A stretch of DNA of 64,000 nt from Gemmatimonadota bacterium (lineage in GTDB: Bacteria > Gemmatimonadota > Gemmatimonadetes > Longimicrobiales > Gaopeijiaceae). The stretch spans positions 26,166 to 90,165 of the forward strand of contig DQPL01000118.1 in the NCBI GenBank assembly GCA_015664885.1. Direction: 5' to 3'. Position numbers and translations under genes: made by a program. Shown here one piece after another: positions 43,172-51,338 of this stretch. Every line of letters begins with the position of its first letter. Positions within the stretch are counted from its first letter, which is position 1. The notes below the pieces were generated by a model. The model searched no databases and was not told the origin of the DNA. It saw nothing but the letters and a program-made list of their open reading frames with translations.

Positions 43172-45409
43172 TCAGCGATACAGTCGGAACGGCATCGTCA
43201 TCGCCCCATTGCCGGCCGTATCCCAAGCCGCAAAGCGCACCCACGCCTGGCCGGTCCCGTCGAACGGAATCCGGAACGTCTCCCGACCGAAGGCCGGCAA
43301 GTCCGTCGCCGACATTCTACGCGTCGTCGTGCGCACGCCGTCACCGTAGACGATCTCGACGAAATCGAGCGGGAACGTCCACTCGACGTCCGCGACGAGC
43401 GTCATGTTCGTGCCCCGCCCTTCGTAGCGGTGCGAGGGGATGAGCACCTCCCCCGATGTGACGAAGTACTCACCGTCGCGAAGCGCATCAACGATGGGGC
43501 CGTAGTTCCCCGGCTCGGGAAGGTCGTCCATGCGCAGATAAGACACCGGACCGTTGGCGTAGATATCGTCGCCAGGTGCCTTTCCATACGTCTCGGTGAT
43601 CGCGAGCAGATACTTCGGCCTCAGCGACGTATCCGCGATCCAGTTGTTCATGTCGTCGAGCAGGGGGATGACGCGCTTTTCCGAAAGTCGCCGCTCCGAG
43701 AGGTCGGAGCCCATGCCCCACCGCCAGCCGACGCCACGGTACCAGTCGCTCTGGAACTGAGAGGTCTGCCTGATCGCGTCCGGGTAGCCGGTGGAGCCCT
43801 TGGTGCGCGGGTGCGGCATGAAGACGAGCATGTCCTCGGCCTCTATCATGCCCATCATGTCTGTGACGCTGCCGATGTTGTAGACCCGTCCGTACTCGGG
43901 ATGGTGGGCGATGAGCGGCGTGCCCTCGGGGCGTTCATCGACGTAGTACACGGGATGTGAGAAGAGCAGGTCCCAGTGCCCACCCAGGAGGTTGGTGTTC
44001 TCCATCTGCGGCATGACAATGAAATCGTCGTCCGAGTGGCGCTCGGCTCCGCGGAAGAGCCAGTGCTGCTCCTCCAGTTGGGTGTCGTCACGCGGCCGAT
44101 CCACCGGACCGGCTATGTCGATGCCCGCCGAGCGCAGGACCTCGAAGTCGGACAGCCTGGAGTCGATGCTTCCCGTGGCCTGCAGCTGACGGCCCAGGTT
44201 GGTGTGATAGTGGCTGCCCATCACCCGATAGCCGTCGAGCGGCCGGTACACGTCGCTGTTGGTGAACGCGAGCGCCGCGTCGAAAGCTTCGGAAGCAGGC
44301 CCGAGCGTCGGATAGAAATACGCCGCCATGTGCTGCTCGGACCCCGGAGGCGCGCTGTAGAGGGACCAGTTCGCCAGGTATCGCTCCACGACCTCCTGCT
44401 CGCCCTGCCGGACCCCTATGCTGAACGACGAGTCGCCGTCCTTGCGATACCAGTTGTTGCCGACGTTGATCTCGACTTCTCGTGCCCAGAAAAACGTGTG
44501 CGGGGGAGGGAAGGCCGCGATCGCGGCGCCGTTGGTCTCGGCCACCACGAGGCGATTCGCCGCCCTTAGCACCACGTGATCCTCGTTGGCCGGACCGCGA
44601 AGACCGTAAGCCTGCATTTGATTCGCGATGTCACGCCAATGGACCGCGCTGCCCTCGGAAAGGTCGAGACCGGTGATCCCCACATCATACTTGTATGCGA
44701 CGGAGGGCAGCTCGGTCGATGCTACCGATTCGGCGCGAATCAGGTTCGTGCCACGGTAGACTGACACCACGAGCTCGCCCGAAAATGAGCCGAGACTCAT
44801 GCCCGGGAAGGCGACGGAAAGCGTGCGACCGTCCCTGGTCACGCGGCACGTCGAGACGGCGTACGACGCGTCCGCCCGACGGATCTCATTAGGCGATCGA
44901 GGCAGTCCGGGCTGATCCGCGACCCCCTCGATGGGCGGGGGATTGCCCATGCGAGGGGGCTCCCGCAGGTCGAGCGGCGCGTCCCAGAAGACATCCCACT
45001 TGTAGCGGTCCACGACTTCCTGGGTGAGCTCGAGCTCCAGCGCGCGCAGGGGAACGAGCTGTTGGTTGCTGATGCGCCGGAAGCCCTCGACGATCTTGAA
45101 CTCGAAAGCGGCGTTGGAGGTGACGACGGTGCGAGGGTCGTCGTCAGACCGGATCGCCAGCTCGTCGATCATCGGTGCCCCGTCTACGACGGCCAGCGTG
45201 AGGCTCAGGCGCTGTGTGCCCGCCCCGTCCCAGTCCAGCGTGAGGCGGCCGCCGGCCATGTTCGTCGTGAGTCCAGGCGCTGGGGAGAAGCCCGAGAGGT
45301 CGCAGGCGAGCGCCTGGCTCGCGAGCGGGACGGCGGTGCAGATGGTGGACACGAGCACGACTGCCGCTGCGAACGGCAGGCTGCGGGTGAGTGGGCTCAA
45401 AGTGGGCAT
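43172..45409 (-). CDS. Secreted PHP/CehA-like metal-dependent hydrolase candidate
   Basis: 745 residues from ATG 45409 at the start of a signal peptide (ends about VPLASQA). The first 400 residues are beta-rich with no clear domain. The C-terminal half has PHP-type metal motifs: MGSHYHTNLG, FSHPVYYVDERPEGTPLIAHHPE, LVFMPHPRTKGS and WRWGMGSDLSERR. These resemble the CehA/McbA branch, which hydrolyses carbamate esters. The final 100 residues look like a carbohydrate-binding or Ig-like module. The substrate is not known, and the PHP call is from motif spacing only. Confidence 0.6.
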   Translation of the reverse strand: MPTLSPLTRSLPFAAAVVLVSTICTAVPLASQALACDLSGFSPAPGLTTNMAGGRLTLDWDGAGTQRLSLTLAVVDGAPMIDELAIRSDDDPRTVVTSNAAFEFKIVEGFRRISNQQLVPLRALELELTQEVVDRYKWDVFWDAPLDLREPPRMGNPPPIEGVADQPGLPRSPNEIRRADASYAVSTCRVTRDGRTLSVAFPGMSLGSFSGELVVSVYRGTNLIRAESVASTELPSVAYKYDVGITGLDLSEGSAVHWRDIANQMQAYGLRGPANEDHVVLRAANRLVVAETNGAAIAAFPPPHTFFWAREVEINVGNNWYRKDGDSSFSIGVRQGEQEVVERYLANWSLYSAPPGSEQHMAAYFYPTLGPASEAFDAALAFTNSDVYRPLDGYRVMGSHYHTNLGRQLQATGSIDSRLSDFEVLRSAGIDIAGPVDRPRDDTQLEEQHWLFRGAERHSDDDFIVMPQMENTNLLGGHWDLLFSHPVYYVDERPEGTPLIAHHPEYGRVYNIGSVTDMMGMIEAEDMLVFMPHPRTKGSTGYPDAIRQTSQFQSDWYRGVGWRWGMGSDLSERRLSEKRVIPLLDDMNNWIADTSLRPKYLLAITETYGKAPGDDIYANGPVSYLRMDDLPEPGNYGPIVDALRDGEYFVTSGEVLIPSHRYEGRGTNMTLVADVEWTFPLDFVEIVYGDGVRTTTRRMSATDLPAFGRETFRIPFDGTGQAWVRFAAWDTAGNGAMTMPFRLYR

Positions 45410-45524
45410 CGACGAGTCCGGGTTGGTGTGCTTGCCGCTTGAACCTGCGTGGGTGGGCGGGCTGCAACAATGGAGCCGGCGCGTAGTGTTTGCCGACGAG
45501 CCTCGCAGAGTCCAGAATCGCTCC

Positions 45525-46526
45525 ATGAACGAGACGGTCATCCTCACCCAACCCGAGGTCCGCCAGCTCCTACCCATGCGCGACTGCATGGATCTGATGG
45601 CGACCACTCTGCGATCTCTCGCCCGCGGCGACGGTACGAATCCTCTGCGTTGGGCCATGTGGCTGCCCAGCAAGCGAGGCCTGATCGGCATGATGCCGGG
45701 CAAGTCGGGCGAGCCCGAAGCGTTGGGCCTCAAGGTCGTCGCGGTGTTCTCGGGCAACCACGGGACGCATCTCGACTCCCACCAGGGCGTAGTAATCCTC
45801 TTCGATCCCGAGAACGGAGTCCCGCTCGCCATCGTCGACGCGAGCGAGGTCACGGCCATTCGCACCGCTGCTGTGAGCGGCGTGGTCACGGAGCTGTTGG
45901 CTCGTGACGACGCCTCGGTGGTGGCCTTGCTCGGCACCGGCGTGCAAGCGCGCAGCCATCTCGAGGCCATGCACGAGGCTCGCACGCTCACCGAGGTGAG
46001 GGTCTACAGTCGCTCGGAAGCGAACCGTACAAGATTTGTCGAGCGCGCCTCTGTCCGGTACGACTTTCCGGTCCGCGCGACCGCTTCGGCTGAAGAAGCC
46101 ATTCGCGGCTCCCACATCGTTTGCACCGTGACTTCGTCCAAGGAGCCGGTGCTGCACGGTGAGTGGCTCGAATCGGGCATGCATATCAACGCGGCCGGAT
46201 CGAGCGTCAAGTTCGCGCGCGAGCTCGATACCGCGGCCGTGGTTCGCAGCAGGCTTTTTGTGGACCGGCGTGAATCGACGGTGAACGAAGCGGGAGACTA
46301 CCTGTTCCCGCTCGCGGAAGGTGCGATCGACGAATCGCACATCCTGGCCGAGGTCGGGGAAGTGCTACTGGGCACGCACCCCGGTCGAGATTCGGACGAG
46401 GACATCACGCTCTTCAAGTCTCTGGGGCTGGCGGTCGAAGACCTCGCCGCGGCGCATTATTTGATGGCACGAGCGCGCGAAGAGGGCGTCGGGGCGCGTG
46501 CCGCGTTGGGTGGTCTCGTGGAGTAG
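45525..46526 (+). CDS. Ornithine cyclodeaminase/mu-crystallin family protein
   Basis: 333 residues from ATG 45525; the frame is open further upstream but only opposite the previous gene. Family marks are LPMRDCMDLMATTLRSLARG, GLKVVAVFSGNHGTHLDSHQG, the catalytic Asp region in LFDPENGVPLAIVDASEVTA, the Rossmann motif LLGTGVQARSHLEAM and EPVLHGEWLESGMHINAAGS. Members deaminate ornithine, reduce imines or act as alanine dehydrogenases with NAD(P). The exact substrate cannot be set. Confidence 0.88.
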   Translation: MNETVILTQPEVRQLLPMRDCMDLMATTLRSLARGDGTNPLRWAMWLPSKRGLIGMMPGKSGEPEALGLKVVAVFSGNHGTHLDSHQGVVILFDPENGVPLAIVDASEVTAIRTAAVSGVVTELLARDDASVVALLGTGVQARSHLEAMHEARTLTEVRVYSRSEANRTRFVERASVRYDFPVRATASAEEAIRGSHIVCTVTSSKEPVLHGEWLESGMHINAAGSSVKFARELDTAAVVRSRLFVDRRESTVNEAGDYLFPLAEGAIDESHILAEVGEVLLGTHPGRDSDEDITLFKSLGLAVEDLAAAHYLMARAREEGVGARAALGGLVE

Positions 46527-46771
46527 GCAGTCTCAAAAAATCTTATCTAGTATCGAAAACCAGCCCGTCCTATCGTGGAGTCCCCCCCGCCGTTTGGCTT
46601 GCTAGCTACAAGAAGACCATGACCGGTTGGAAGATCGAGCATGATATCTGGAACAACGACGCACCAGCCGTCTGACCAGCGGTTGGATGCGGAATGGGGG
46701 AAGTCGCCGCCCGGCGACCTCCCCTATTCTCGTTTCTACTCCAGCAGCTACGAGGCGTCGATCGCCCCGCG

Positions 46772-48274
46772 CTACACCGTTGGAACGATGTTCGCGTTGA
46801 GCCGGAACAGGTTCTTCGGGTCGTAGCGGTTCTTCACGTCCGTGAGCCGTTCGAGGTTCACTTGGTAGTTCGAAGCCACGTTCTCGGCGCTGGCCTCGCC
46901 ATCGTCGTCGTTGGCATAGAACCCGTGCGTGAAGGGCTCGAGATGCGTCCAGAACTCACGGCACCACGCGATATGCGGGTCCGGGTTGCTGCCGAACGCC
47001 CAGCCAACGGACGGCAGCATGTTGGCCATCGCGTCCCGCTGGGCAAATGCTGTAGCGTCGGGCGACACGCGGGCGATCTTGCCCCCGCTCTGTTGGAAGA
47101 CGCAGATCGTCGTGCGGTCCGGGTGACCCTCGAAATTCTCGACCAGAGCGTCCACCAGGCCCTTCGGCATCTCCGTGACGAAGCCGCTCTTCATGTATCC
47201 CGCGACCGCCCGCGGATCATCGGTATCGCCGGAGCGCTGCAGCGCCACGTAGTCCATGGCACCGATGGAGTTCATCATCGGCGTGCCAAGACCGAGCACC
47301 GGGGCCAGGGCCGCATCCGCCTTGTTGGCTTCGCCCGAGTAACACACACCGAAGCCCGCCATTTCGGGGCCTCCCGGTGGTGCTATCATGACCAAGTCGA
47401 GTTGGAGCTCGTCCGGCTGTTCCGGACTGTATTCACCGTAGAGGTTCAGGACATCACGGGCTTTCGAGATCGGGAACATGATCTGACCGCCGAGGACCTG
47501 GCGCTTCATCGGGTGCAACCGGAACTCGAATGAGGTCACGATCCCGAAGTTGCCGCCGCCTCCGCGCACGCCCCAGAACAGGTCGGGGTTCTCGGTCGGA
47601 CTGGCGTGCACGAGCTCACCGTCAGCCGTCACGACATCGACGGAGAGCAGGTTGTCGATCGCGAGGCCGAAGTGCCGCCCGAGGCGGCCGAAGCCACCAC
47701 CGGTCACCAAGCCGCCTACGCCCGTGTGCGAGACCGTGCCCATCGTCACCACCAGCTCGTGCGCCATCGCCTCGTGATCGAGCTGACCCAGCAGGCTGCC
47801 GCCCGTGACTCGGCCCGTGCGCGCATAAGGGTCGACGCGCACGTCCCGGAAGAGGGAGAGATCGATCTGCATGCCTCGGTCGCACGTCGACTTCCCGGAG
47901 TGACTGTGGCCACCGCACTTCACTGCCACGAGCAGTCCGTCGTTCTCACGCGCGAAGCTGACCGCGGTCTGGAGGTCGGCCACGCCAGTCGGCTGGACCA
48001 CCAGTGCCGGATACTTGTCGAATGACGGATTCAGGATGCGTCGTGCCTGCGTGTATCCCTCATCCTCCGCGAGCAGCAGACGACCGTGCAGCCGGCTCTT
48101 CAAGTCCGCCATCGCAGCGCTCGAGAGGGTCACCTCCCGGCCGTCACCCGTAACAGCGGCCAGTTCAGCCGGCCTACTTGGAGCCTCCCGGTAGTAGGCC
48201 TCGAGAGGCCTGCGAGGCACGGCGAGGGCGGCGGTCGCTGCGAGGGTAGAGCGTACGAAGGTGCGCCGTTTAAT
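46772..48274 (-). CDS. Exported FAD-linked oxidase (berberine-bridge type) with a probable ATT start
   Basis: 500 residues if translation begins at ATT 48272-48274. This codon begins KRRTFVRSTLAATAALA, a Tat-type signal, and has a perfect AAGGAGG six bases upstream. No ATG or GTG lies near it; a GTG at 48385 adds 37 residues with no signal. The FAD_binding_4 domain has CGGHSHSG, whose His should carry covalent FAD. Where two-link enzymes have a Cys, this has GTVSHTGVGG, so a single linkage is likely. The C-terminal BBE tail (NRYDPKNLFRLNANI) is present. Members oxidise sugars or alkaloid-like compounds with oxygen. Confidence 0.85.
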   Translation of the reverse strand: MKRRTFVRSTLAATAALAVPRRPLEAYYREAPSRPAELAAVTGDGREVTLSSAAMADLKSRLHGRLLLAEDEGYTQARRILNPSFDKYPALVVQPTGVADLQTAVSFARENDGLLVAVKCGGHSHSGKSTCDRGMQIDLSLFRDVRVDPYARTGRVTGGSLLGQLDHEAMAHELVVTMGTVSHTGVGGLVTGGGFGRLGRHFGLAIDNLLSVDVVTADGELVHASPTENPDLFWGVRGGGGNFGIVTSFEFRLHPMKRQVLGGQIMFPISKARDVLNLYGEYSPEQPDELQLDLVMIAPPGGPEMAGFGVCYSGEANKADAALAPVLGLGTPMMNSIGAMDYVALQRSGDTDDPRAVAGYMKSGFVTEMPKGLVDALVENFEGHPDRTTICVFQQSGGKIARVSPDATAFAQRDAMANMLPSVGWAFGSNPDPHIAWCREFWTHLEPFTHGFYANDDDGEASAENVASNYQVNLERLTDVKNRYDPKNLFRLNANIVPTV

Positions 48275-48287
48275 GGGGCGCCTCCTT
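48272..48287 (-). promoter_or_regulatory. Strong Shine-Dalgarno in front of an ATT codon
   Basis: On the minus strand AAGGAGG (48287-48281) is followed by six bases and ATT (48274-48272), then codons for the expected Tat signal. The placing is ideal for initiation. ATT is a rare but real initiation codon, known from infC. Confidence 0.65.
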
Positions 48288-48381
48288 GGAGCGGGAGGAT
48301 CGGGCGGTGAGACGTGAAGTGTACGGTGGGCGGACCTCGCAAGCCATAGAATCCAAATGCTCTCAACATCGATAGCTTGCG

Positions 48382-48681
48382 TCACCCAGCGCGTCGAATC
48401 ACCTCCTGCTCTAGGCGATCCCCTAGGCGGTCCCGTTCTACGTCCAAGTCGTACCCGGTCTGCAGGTTGAGCCAGAACCTCTCGGAAGTCCCGAAGTAGC
48501 GAGCCAGGCGGAGCGCGGTGTCGGCAGTCACCGCGCGCTTCCTGTGGACGATCTCGTTGATGCGACGAGGGGGCACACTGATGTCCTTGGAGAGCCGGTA
48601 CTGGCTGAGTTCGAGTGGAACAAGGAACTCTTCGAGCAAGATCTCGCCCGGGTGGACAGGCTCAAGGGTTTTGGCCGGCAT
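48382..48681 (-). CDS. higA: HigA-family antitoxin (XRE type)
   Basis: 99 residues. The family start HPGEILLEEFL is followed by a helix-turn-helix (LSQYRLSKDISVPPRRINEIVHRKRAVT) and RLARYFGTSERFWLNLQ. It lies 8 bases after the higB stop on the same strand, the usual toxin-first order for HigBA. HigA binds HigB and represses the operon through the palindromes upstream of higB. Its stop overlaps a GTG in the next gene but that GTG is probably not used. Confidence 0.92.
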   Translation of the reverse strand: MPAKTLEPVHPGEILLEEFLVPLELSQYRLSKDISVPPRRINEIVHRKRAVTADTALRLARYFGTSERFWLNLQTGYDLDVERDRLGDRLEQEVIRRAG

Positions 48682-48689
48682 CGGTTCTC

Positions 48690-48971
48690 CTAGTGGTAGT
48701 CCACTATCTCAACGTCATGTGCATGTCCTGAGCACCAACGAAAACAGAGCCGCCACTGCGCGTTGATGCGAATACTGTGCTGAAGCGATCGATTGCCTTT
48801 CAGCTTCTCGAGTCGATTGGCAGGAGGGATACGGAGGTCCTCCAGCCGCGTGGCGGCGTCGAGGATGCGAAGCTTCCGGAGCGCGATGCGTTGCACGCCA
48901 GGCCCCAGCCGCTTGACCGGCTCACGCTCGAAGAGGCGTTCGGTGTCTCGACTCCGGAAGCTCTTGATCAA
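48690..48971 (-). CDS. higB: HigB-family toxin (RelE superfamily)
   Basis: 93 residues from TTG 48971, giving the family start MIKSFRSRDTERLFE. The core GVQRIALRKLRILDAA, IPPANRLEKLKGNRSLQHSI and NAQWRLCFRWCSG includes the basic and aromatic residues used by HigB to cleave ribosome-bound mRNA. It looks complete, so this pair is probably active, unlike the RelE remnant at 30.9 kb. An out-of-frame ATG at 48981 should not be taken as the start. Confidence 0.9.
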   Translation of the reverse strand: MIKSFRSRDTERLFEREPVKRLGPGVQRIALRKLRILDAATRLEDLRIPPANRLEKLKGNRSLQHSIRINAQWRLCFRWCSGHAHDVEIVDYH

Positions 48972-48980
48972 GCTCGATCA

Positions 48981-49015
48981 TAACGCGACGCGTTAATAAC
49001 GTCAAGCGTTATTAA
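48981..49015. promoter_or_regulatory. Two overlapping palindromes, probable HigBA operator
   Basis: TAACGCG (48981-48987) A CGCGTTA (48989-48995) is a perfect 15-base palindrome. It overlaps a second one: TTAATAACG (48993-49001), spacer TCAAG, CGTTATTAA (49007-49015). They sit just upstream of higB in an AT-rich patch that should hold its promoter. Two dimer sites fit the cooperative autorepression known for such antitoxins. Confidence 0.75.
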
Positions 49016-49218
49016 TCCGATCCATGAGTTGGGGCTCGCCAATATCCCAACGCGGTCTCGACGCTGGATGTGATGATCAGGGCTTCGTCGTTCCATGTTT
49101 GAACGGTGACAGCCGCTTGGGGATGCTACCATGGCCCGATAGGCCTCAGAGTCGTCAGACCGCGATCGGACGGATACTCTTGAGATCGTCTGACTTCACC
49201 CCCAACGCCGTCCCCCCC

Positions 49219-49695
49219 ATGCCAGAGCCCGTCCACAGCCACGCCTTCACGACCGCCGAAGCGAACCAACTCGTGCCTGAGATGGAGAAGGTCATGGCGG
49301 AGGTCGAGCGGCTTCGCCGGAAGCTCGAGGAAGTCGGGGAGCAGCTGCAAATTCTCGACGCGCTGTGGGGATCGAAGGTCTTGGAAGAGGCGAATCCAGA
49401 CCACGCGGAGCTCCTGCAGCACCGGTCGGACATAGACGAGATGACGAAGCTCATCCAGGACCTCGTCGACAACGAGATCCTGGCCCGAGGCATTCGATTC
49501 CCGGTTGGGGGCCTCGAGCACGGACTATTGGACTTCCCGACGACCCTGGACGGCCGCTGGGTCTATCTCTGCTGGATGAGGGGGGAGCCGACGGTGGAAC
49601 ACTGGCACGAGATCATCGGGGGATTCGCGGGGCGTAAGCCCGTGACGGACGAAGACAGCCGTCGCATGGGACTGGAGCCGCTCGACGGCGACTGA
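49219..49695 (+). CDS. DUF2203 family protein
   Basis: 158 residues from ATG 49219; the frame is open upstream to 49024 but that leader looks non-coding. Features are TTAEANQLVPEMEKVMAEVE, a long coiled-coil helix pair, then DLVDNEILARGIRFPVGGLEHGLLDFPT and VYLCWMRGEPTVEHWHEI, all DUF2203 hallmarks. The family is small, cytoplasmic and of unknown function. It is divergent from higBA. Confidence 0.85.
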   Translation: MPEPVHSHAFTTAEANQLVPEMEKVMAEVERLRRKLEEVGEQLQILDALWGSKVLEEANPDHAELLQHRSDIDEMTKLIQDLVDNEILARGIRFPVGGLEHGLLDFPTTLDGRWVYLCWMRGEPTVEHWHEIIGGFAGRKPVTDEDSRRMGLEPLDGD

Positions 49696-49716
49696 CGGTC
49701 TATCGGCCAAACGGGG

Positions 49717-49992
49717 TCAGCTCTCGACCATCCCCCGACTCACTAGCGGATACTCTTCCGGATTGACGATGGAGTCCAGGGTGAGGTCGACGTCCAAGGC
49801 CGGCCACCGGAGGTGGCCCGCGCGCGGGCACCGGATATCCGAAAGTTGAGCCACGGTGGCCTCCCGGAACCACGGAAACTGCTCAAACGGGAGGTGGTGC
49901 TCTTGATCATCAACCAAGATCCAGATCCCATGGCTTGATACGTTTTGCAGTTCAACGCCTGAAGTGCTGTCGCCAGGCTTCGCAGATTTCAT
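49717..49992 (-). CDS. DUF2442 family protein
   Basis: 91 residues from ATG 49992 (a GTG at 50022 is possible). The body GIWILVDDQEHHLPFEQFPWFREA and HLRWPALDVDLTLDSIVNPEEYPLV matches DUF2442. The start overlaps the end of the upstream DUF4160 gene by 41 bases, so translation is coupled. DUF4160/DUF2442 pairs recur as two-gene cassettes near toxin-antitoxin loci and have been suggested as a TA-like module. Which partner would be toxic is not known. Confidence 0.8.
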   Translation of the reverse strand: MKSAKPGDSTSGVELQNVSSHGIWILVDDQEHHLPFEQFPWFREATVAQLSDIRCPRAGHLRWPALDVDLTLDSIVNPEEYPLVSRGMVES

Positions 49993-50191
49993 CCTGTCGC
50001 TCCTCAACCAGACGCAACGCAACGGTGAGCTGAGCCCAACTCAGTCCGTCGTTCCGCACCAACTCGAAAGTTGGTTCCATCCATATCTTCGCTTCGCCGT
50101 CTTTCCCGAGCACGTACACATGCATCCGTAGTTCCTCGCGGGAGAAGAAAAAGAACCGAAGTCCTTTCGCCCTAAAGATGGTTGGGCTCAT
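49952..50191 (-). CDS. DUF4160 family protein
   Basis: 79 residues from ATG 50191, giving the family start MSPTIFRAKGLRFFFFSREE, then MHVYVLGKDGEAKIWMEP and LVEERQDEICEAWRQHF. DUF4160 proteins are small and usually encoded just before DUF2442, as here, with overlapping genes. The two probably act together; a toxin-antitoxin role is inferred from this habit and the nearby HigBA. Confidence 0.82.
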   Translation of the reverse strand: MSPTIFRAKGLRFFFFSREELRMHVYVLGKDGEAKIWMEPTFELVRNDGLSWAQLTVALRLVEERQDEICEAWRQHFRR

Positions 50192-50272
50192 GCCCAGGAT
50201 GCTAGAAGAGCCTTCGGGGCGGTCACATGGTCGAATGCGCACACGTCCCGGGGACATCACTTACTTGGCGTT

Positions 50273-50377
50273 CTAAAGCGTCCTCAAAAACGCAATAAAC
50301 GCCGCGCGATCCGCGTCCGAGAGACTGAGACCGAAGGGATGGCTGAGCACCGGACGGGGACCATGCATTGTGTCTCC
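50273..50377 (-). pseudogene. 3' end of a cytochrome c peroxidase-like gene
   Basis: About 34 codons on the minus strand read HGPRPVLSHPFGLSLSDADR then AAFIAFLRTL and TAG (50273-50275). This is a typical last helix of di-haem cytochrome c peroxidase/MauG-type proteins. No haem motif or start precedes it, because the aldolase gene ends at 50380. It is a bare gene end left after loss of the rest. Confidence 0.55.
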
Positions 50378-50379
50378 GT

Positions 50380-51336
50380 CTACCTCCCGGCGGCGCCCCG
50401 CCCCAACTGCAACGCCCTGGCCGTCCCCGCCGTAATACCCCCGTCTCCGCCCACCGTCACCATGCGGAAGCCCTGCTGAAGGCGCGCCTCGACCGACCCC
50501 GCGCCCGTGGTGATCGCACAGGGCACATCATGCCGCAGGCAAGCAGCCAGTACGGTCTGGATAGCCGTCTCCACCTCTGGCGCCCCGGGGTTGTCGCCGT
50601 AACCCATTTGCGTCCCCAGATCGGACGGGCCGATGAAGATCACGCCGACGCCGGGGGTGGTGATGATTTCTTCGATCCTCTCCACAGCTCCCGGACTCTC
50701 CACCTGGATGATCGTGAGCAGGTTGCCGGCGGGCTCCAGCGGCCAGACGTCGGCCACGCGGAAGTACTCACCGCCACCGATCCCCCAGTACCACGAGGCG
50801 ATGCCCGGCGAACGACCGCGACGTCCGAGCGGCTCTCGGATGTTGGAGCTGAGCGGCCGAGGGTAGCGCATGGACGTCACAGCGTTGAGTGCCTGCTCCC
50901 GGTTCTCGACCATGGGAAACATGATGCCGAACGCGCCCACATCGAGCGCCTGCTTCACGATGAAGCTCATCATCTCCGAGCCGTTCTGTGGCACTCGAAC
51001 GAGCGGCGTGACCGCCATTTGCAGGTTCCCGTTGGCGGCCATTCTCTGCTTGTCGGTCATGCCCAACAGGAAGATGCGCAGCGTCTCGGGATTCCACGGG
51101 CCGTGCTCCATGTCGATGATGATGAAGTCCAGGCCGGACCTCGAAAGCGCGCGGGCGCTGGTAAGCGACCAGTCTCCGCTGATGATGCCGAACACGGCGG
51201 TGTGGTCGTCGAGCAAGTCGATGACACGGTTGAGGCGGGTGTCCTGCGCCTGGAGCGGCGCGGGGGCGCTCAGGGAAGGAGCGACAAGGATGCAGACAGC
51301 CACAAGAAGAGTGAAGCGGAGCGATGGCATGAGCAT
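50380..51336 (-). CDS. Exported HpcH/HpaI aldolase-family protein
   Basis: 318 residues from ATG 51336 (ATG 51330 is as good). A signal peptide (about 1-30, ends PLQAQ) precedes the TIM-barrel aldolase: FGIISGDWSLTSARALSRSG, DFIIIDMEHGPWN, QALDVGAFGIMFPMVEN, TIIQVESPGAVE with the metal-binding Glu, and VGVIFIGPSDLGTQMGY. The family cleaves 2-keto-3-deoxy acids in the cytoplasm, so export is unusual. It begins 2 bases after the S9 peptidase stop and is co-transcribed with it. Confidence 0.85.
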   Translation of the reverse strand: MLMPSLRFTLLVAVCILVAPSLSAPAPLQAQDTRLNRVIDLLDDHTAVFGIISGDWSLTSARALSRSGLDFIIIDMEHGPWNPETLRIFLLGMTDKQRMAANGNLQMAVTPLVRVPQNGSEMMSFIVKQALDVGAFGIMFPMVENREQALNAVTSMRYPRPLSSNIREPLGRRGRSPGIASWYWGIGGGEYFRVADVWPLEPAGNLLTIIQVESPGAVERIEEIITTPGVGVIFIGPSDLGTQMGYGDNPGAPEVETAIQTVLAACLRHDVPCAITTGAGSVEARLQQGFRMVTVGGDGGITAGTARALQLGRGAAGR

Positions 51337-51338
51337 GA

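Noticed and set aside
34217..46541. Shared 14-mer TAGGCAGTCTCAAA at 34217 and 46525
   Set aside because: A match of this length between two places in 64 kb is expected by chance; no longer similarity surrounds it.
46586..46676. Short frame VWLASYKKTMTGWKIEHD ending in TGA
   Set aside because: It looks slightly coding and recalls the HHDIW block of quinoproteins, but it is too short to assign and has no start or neighbours.
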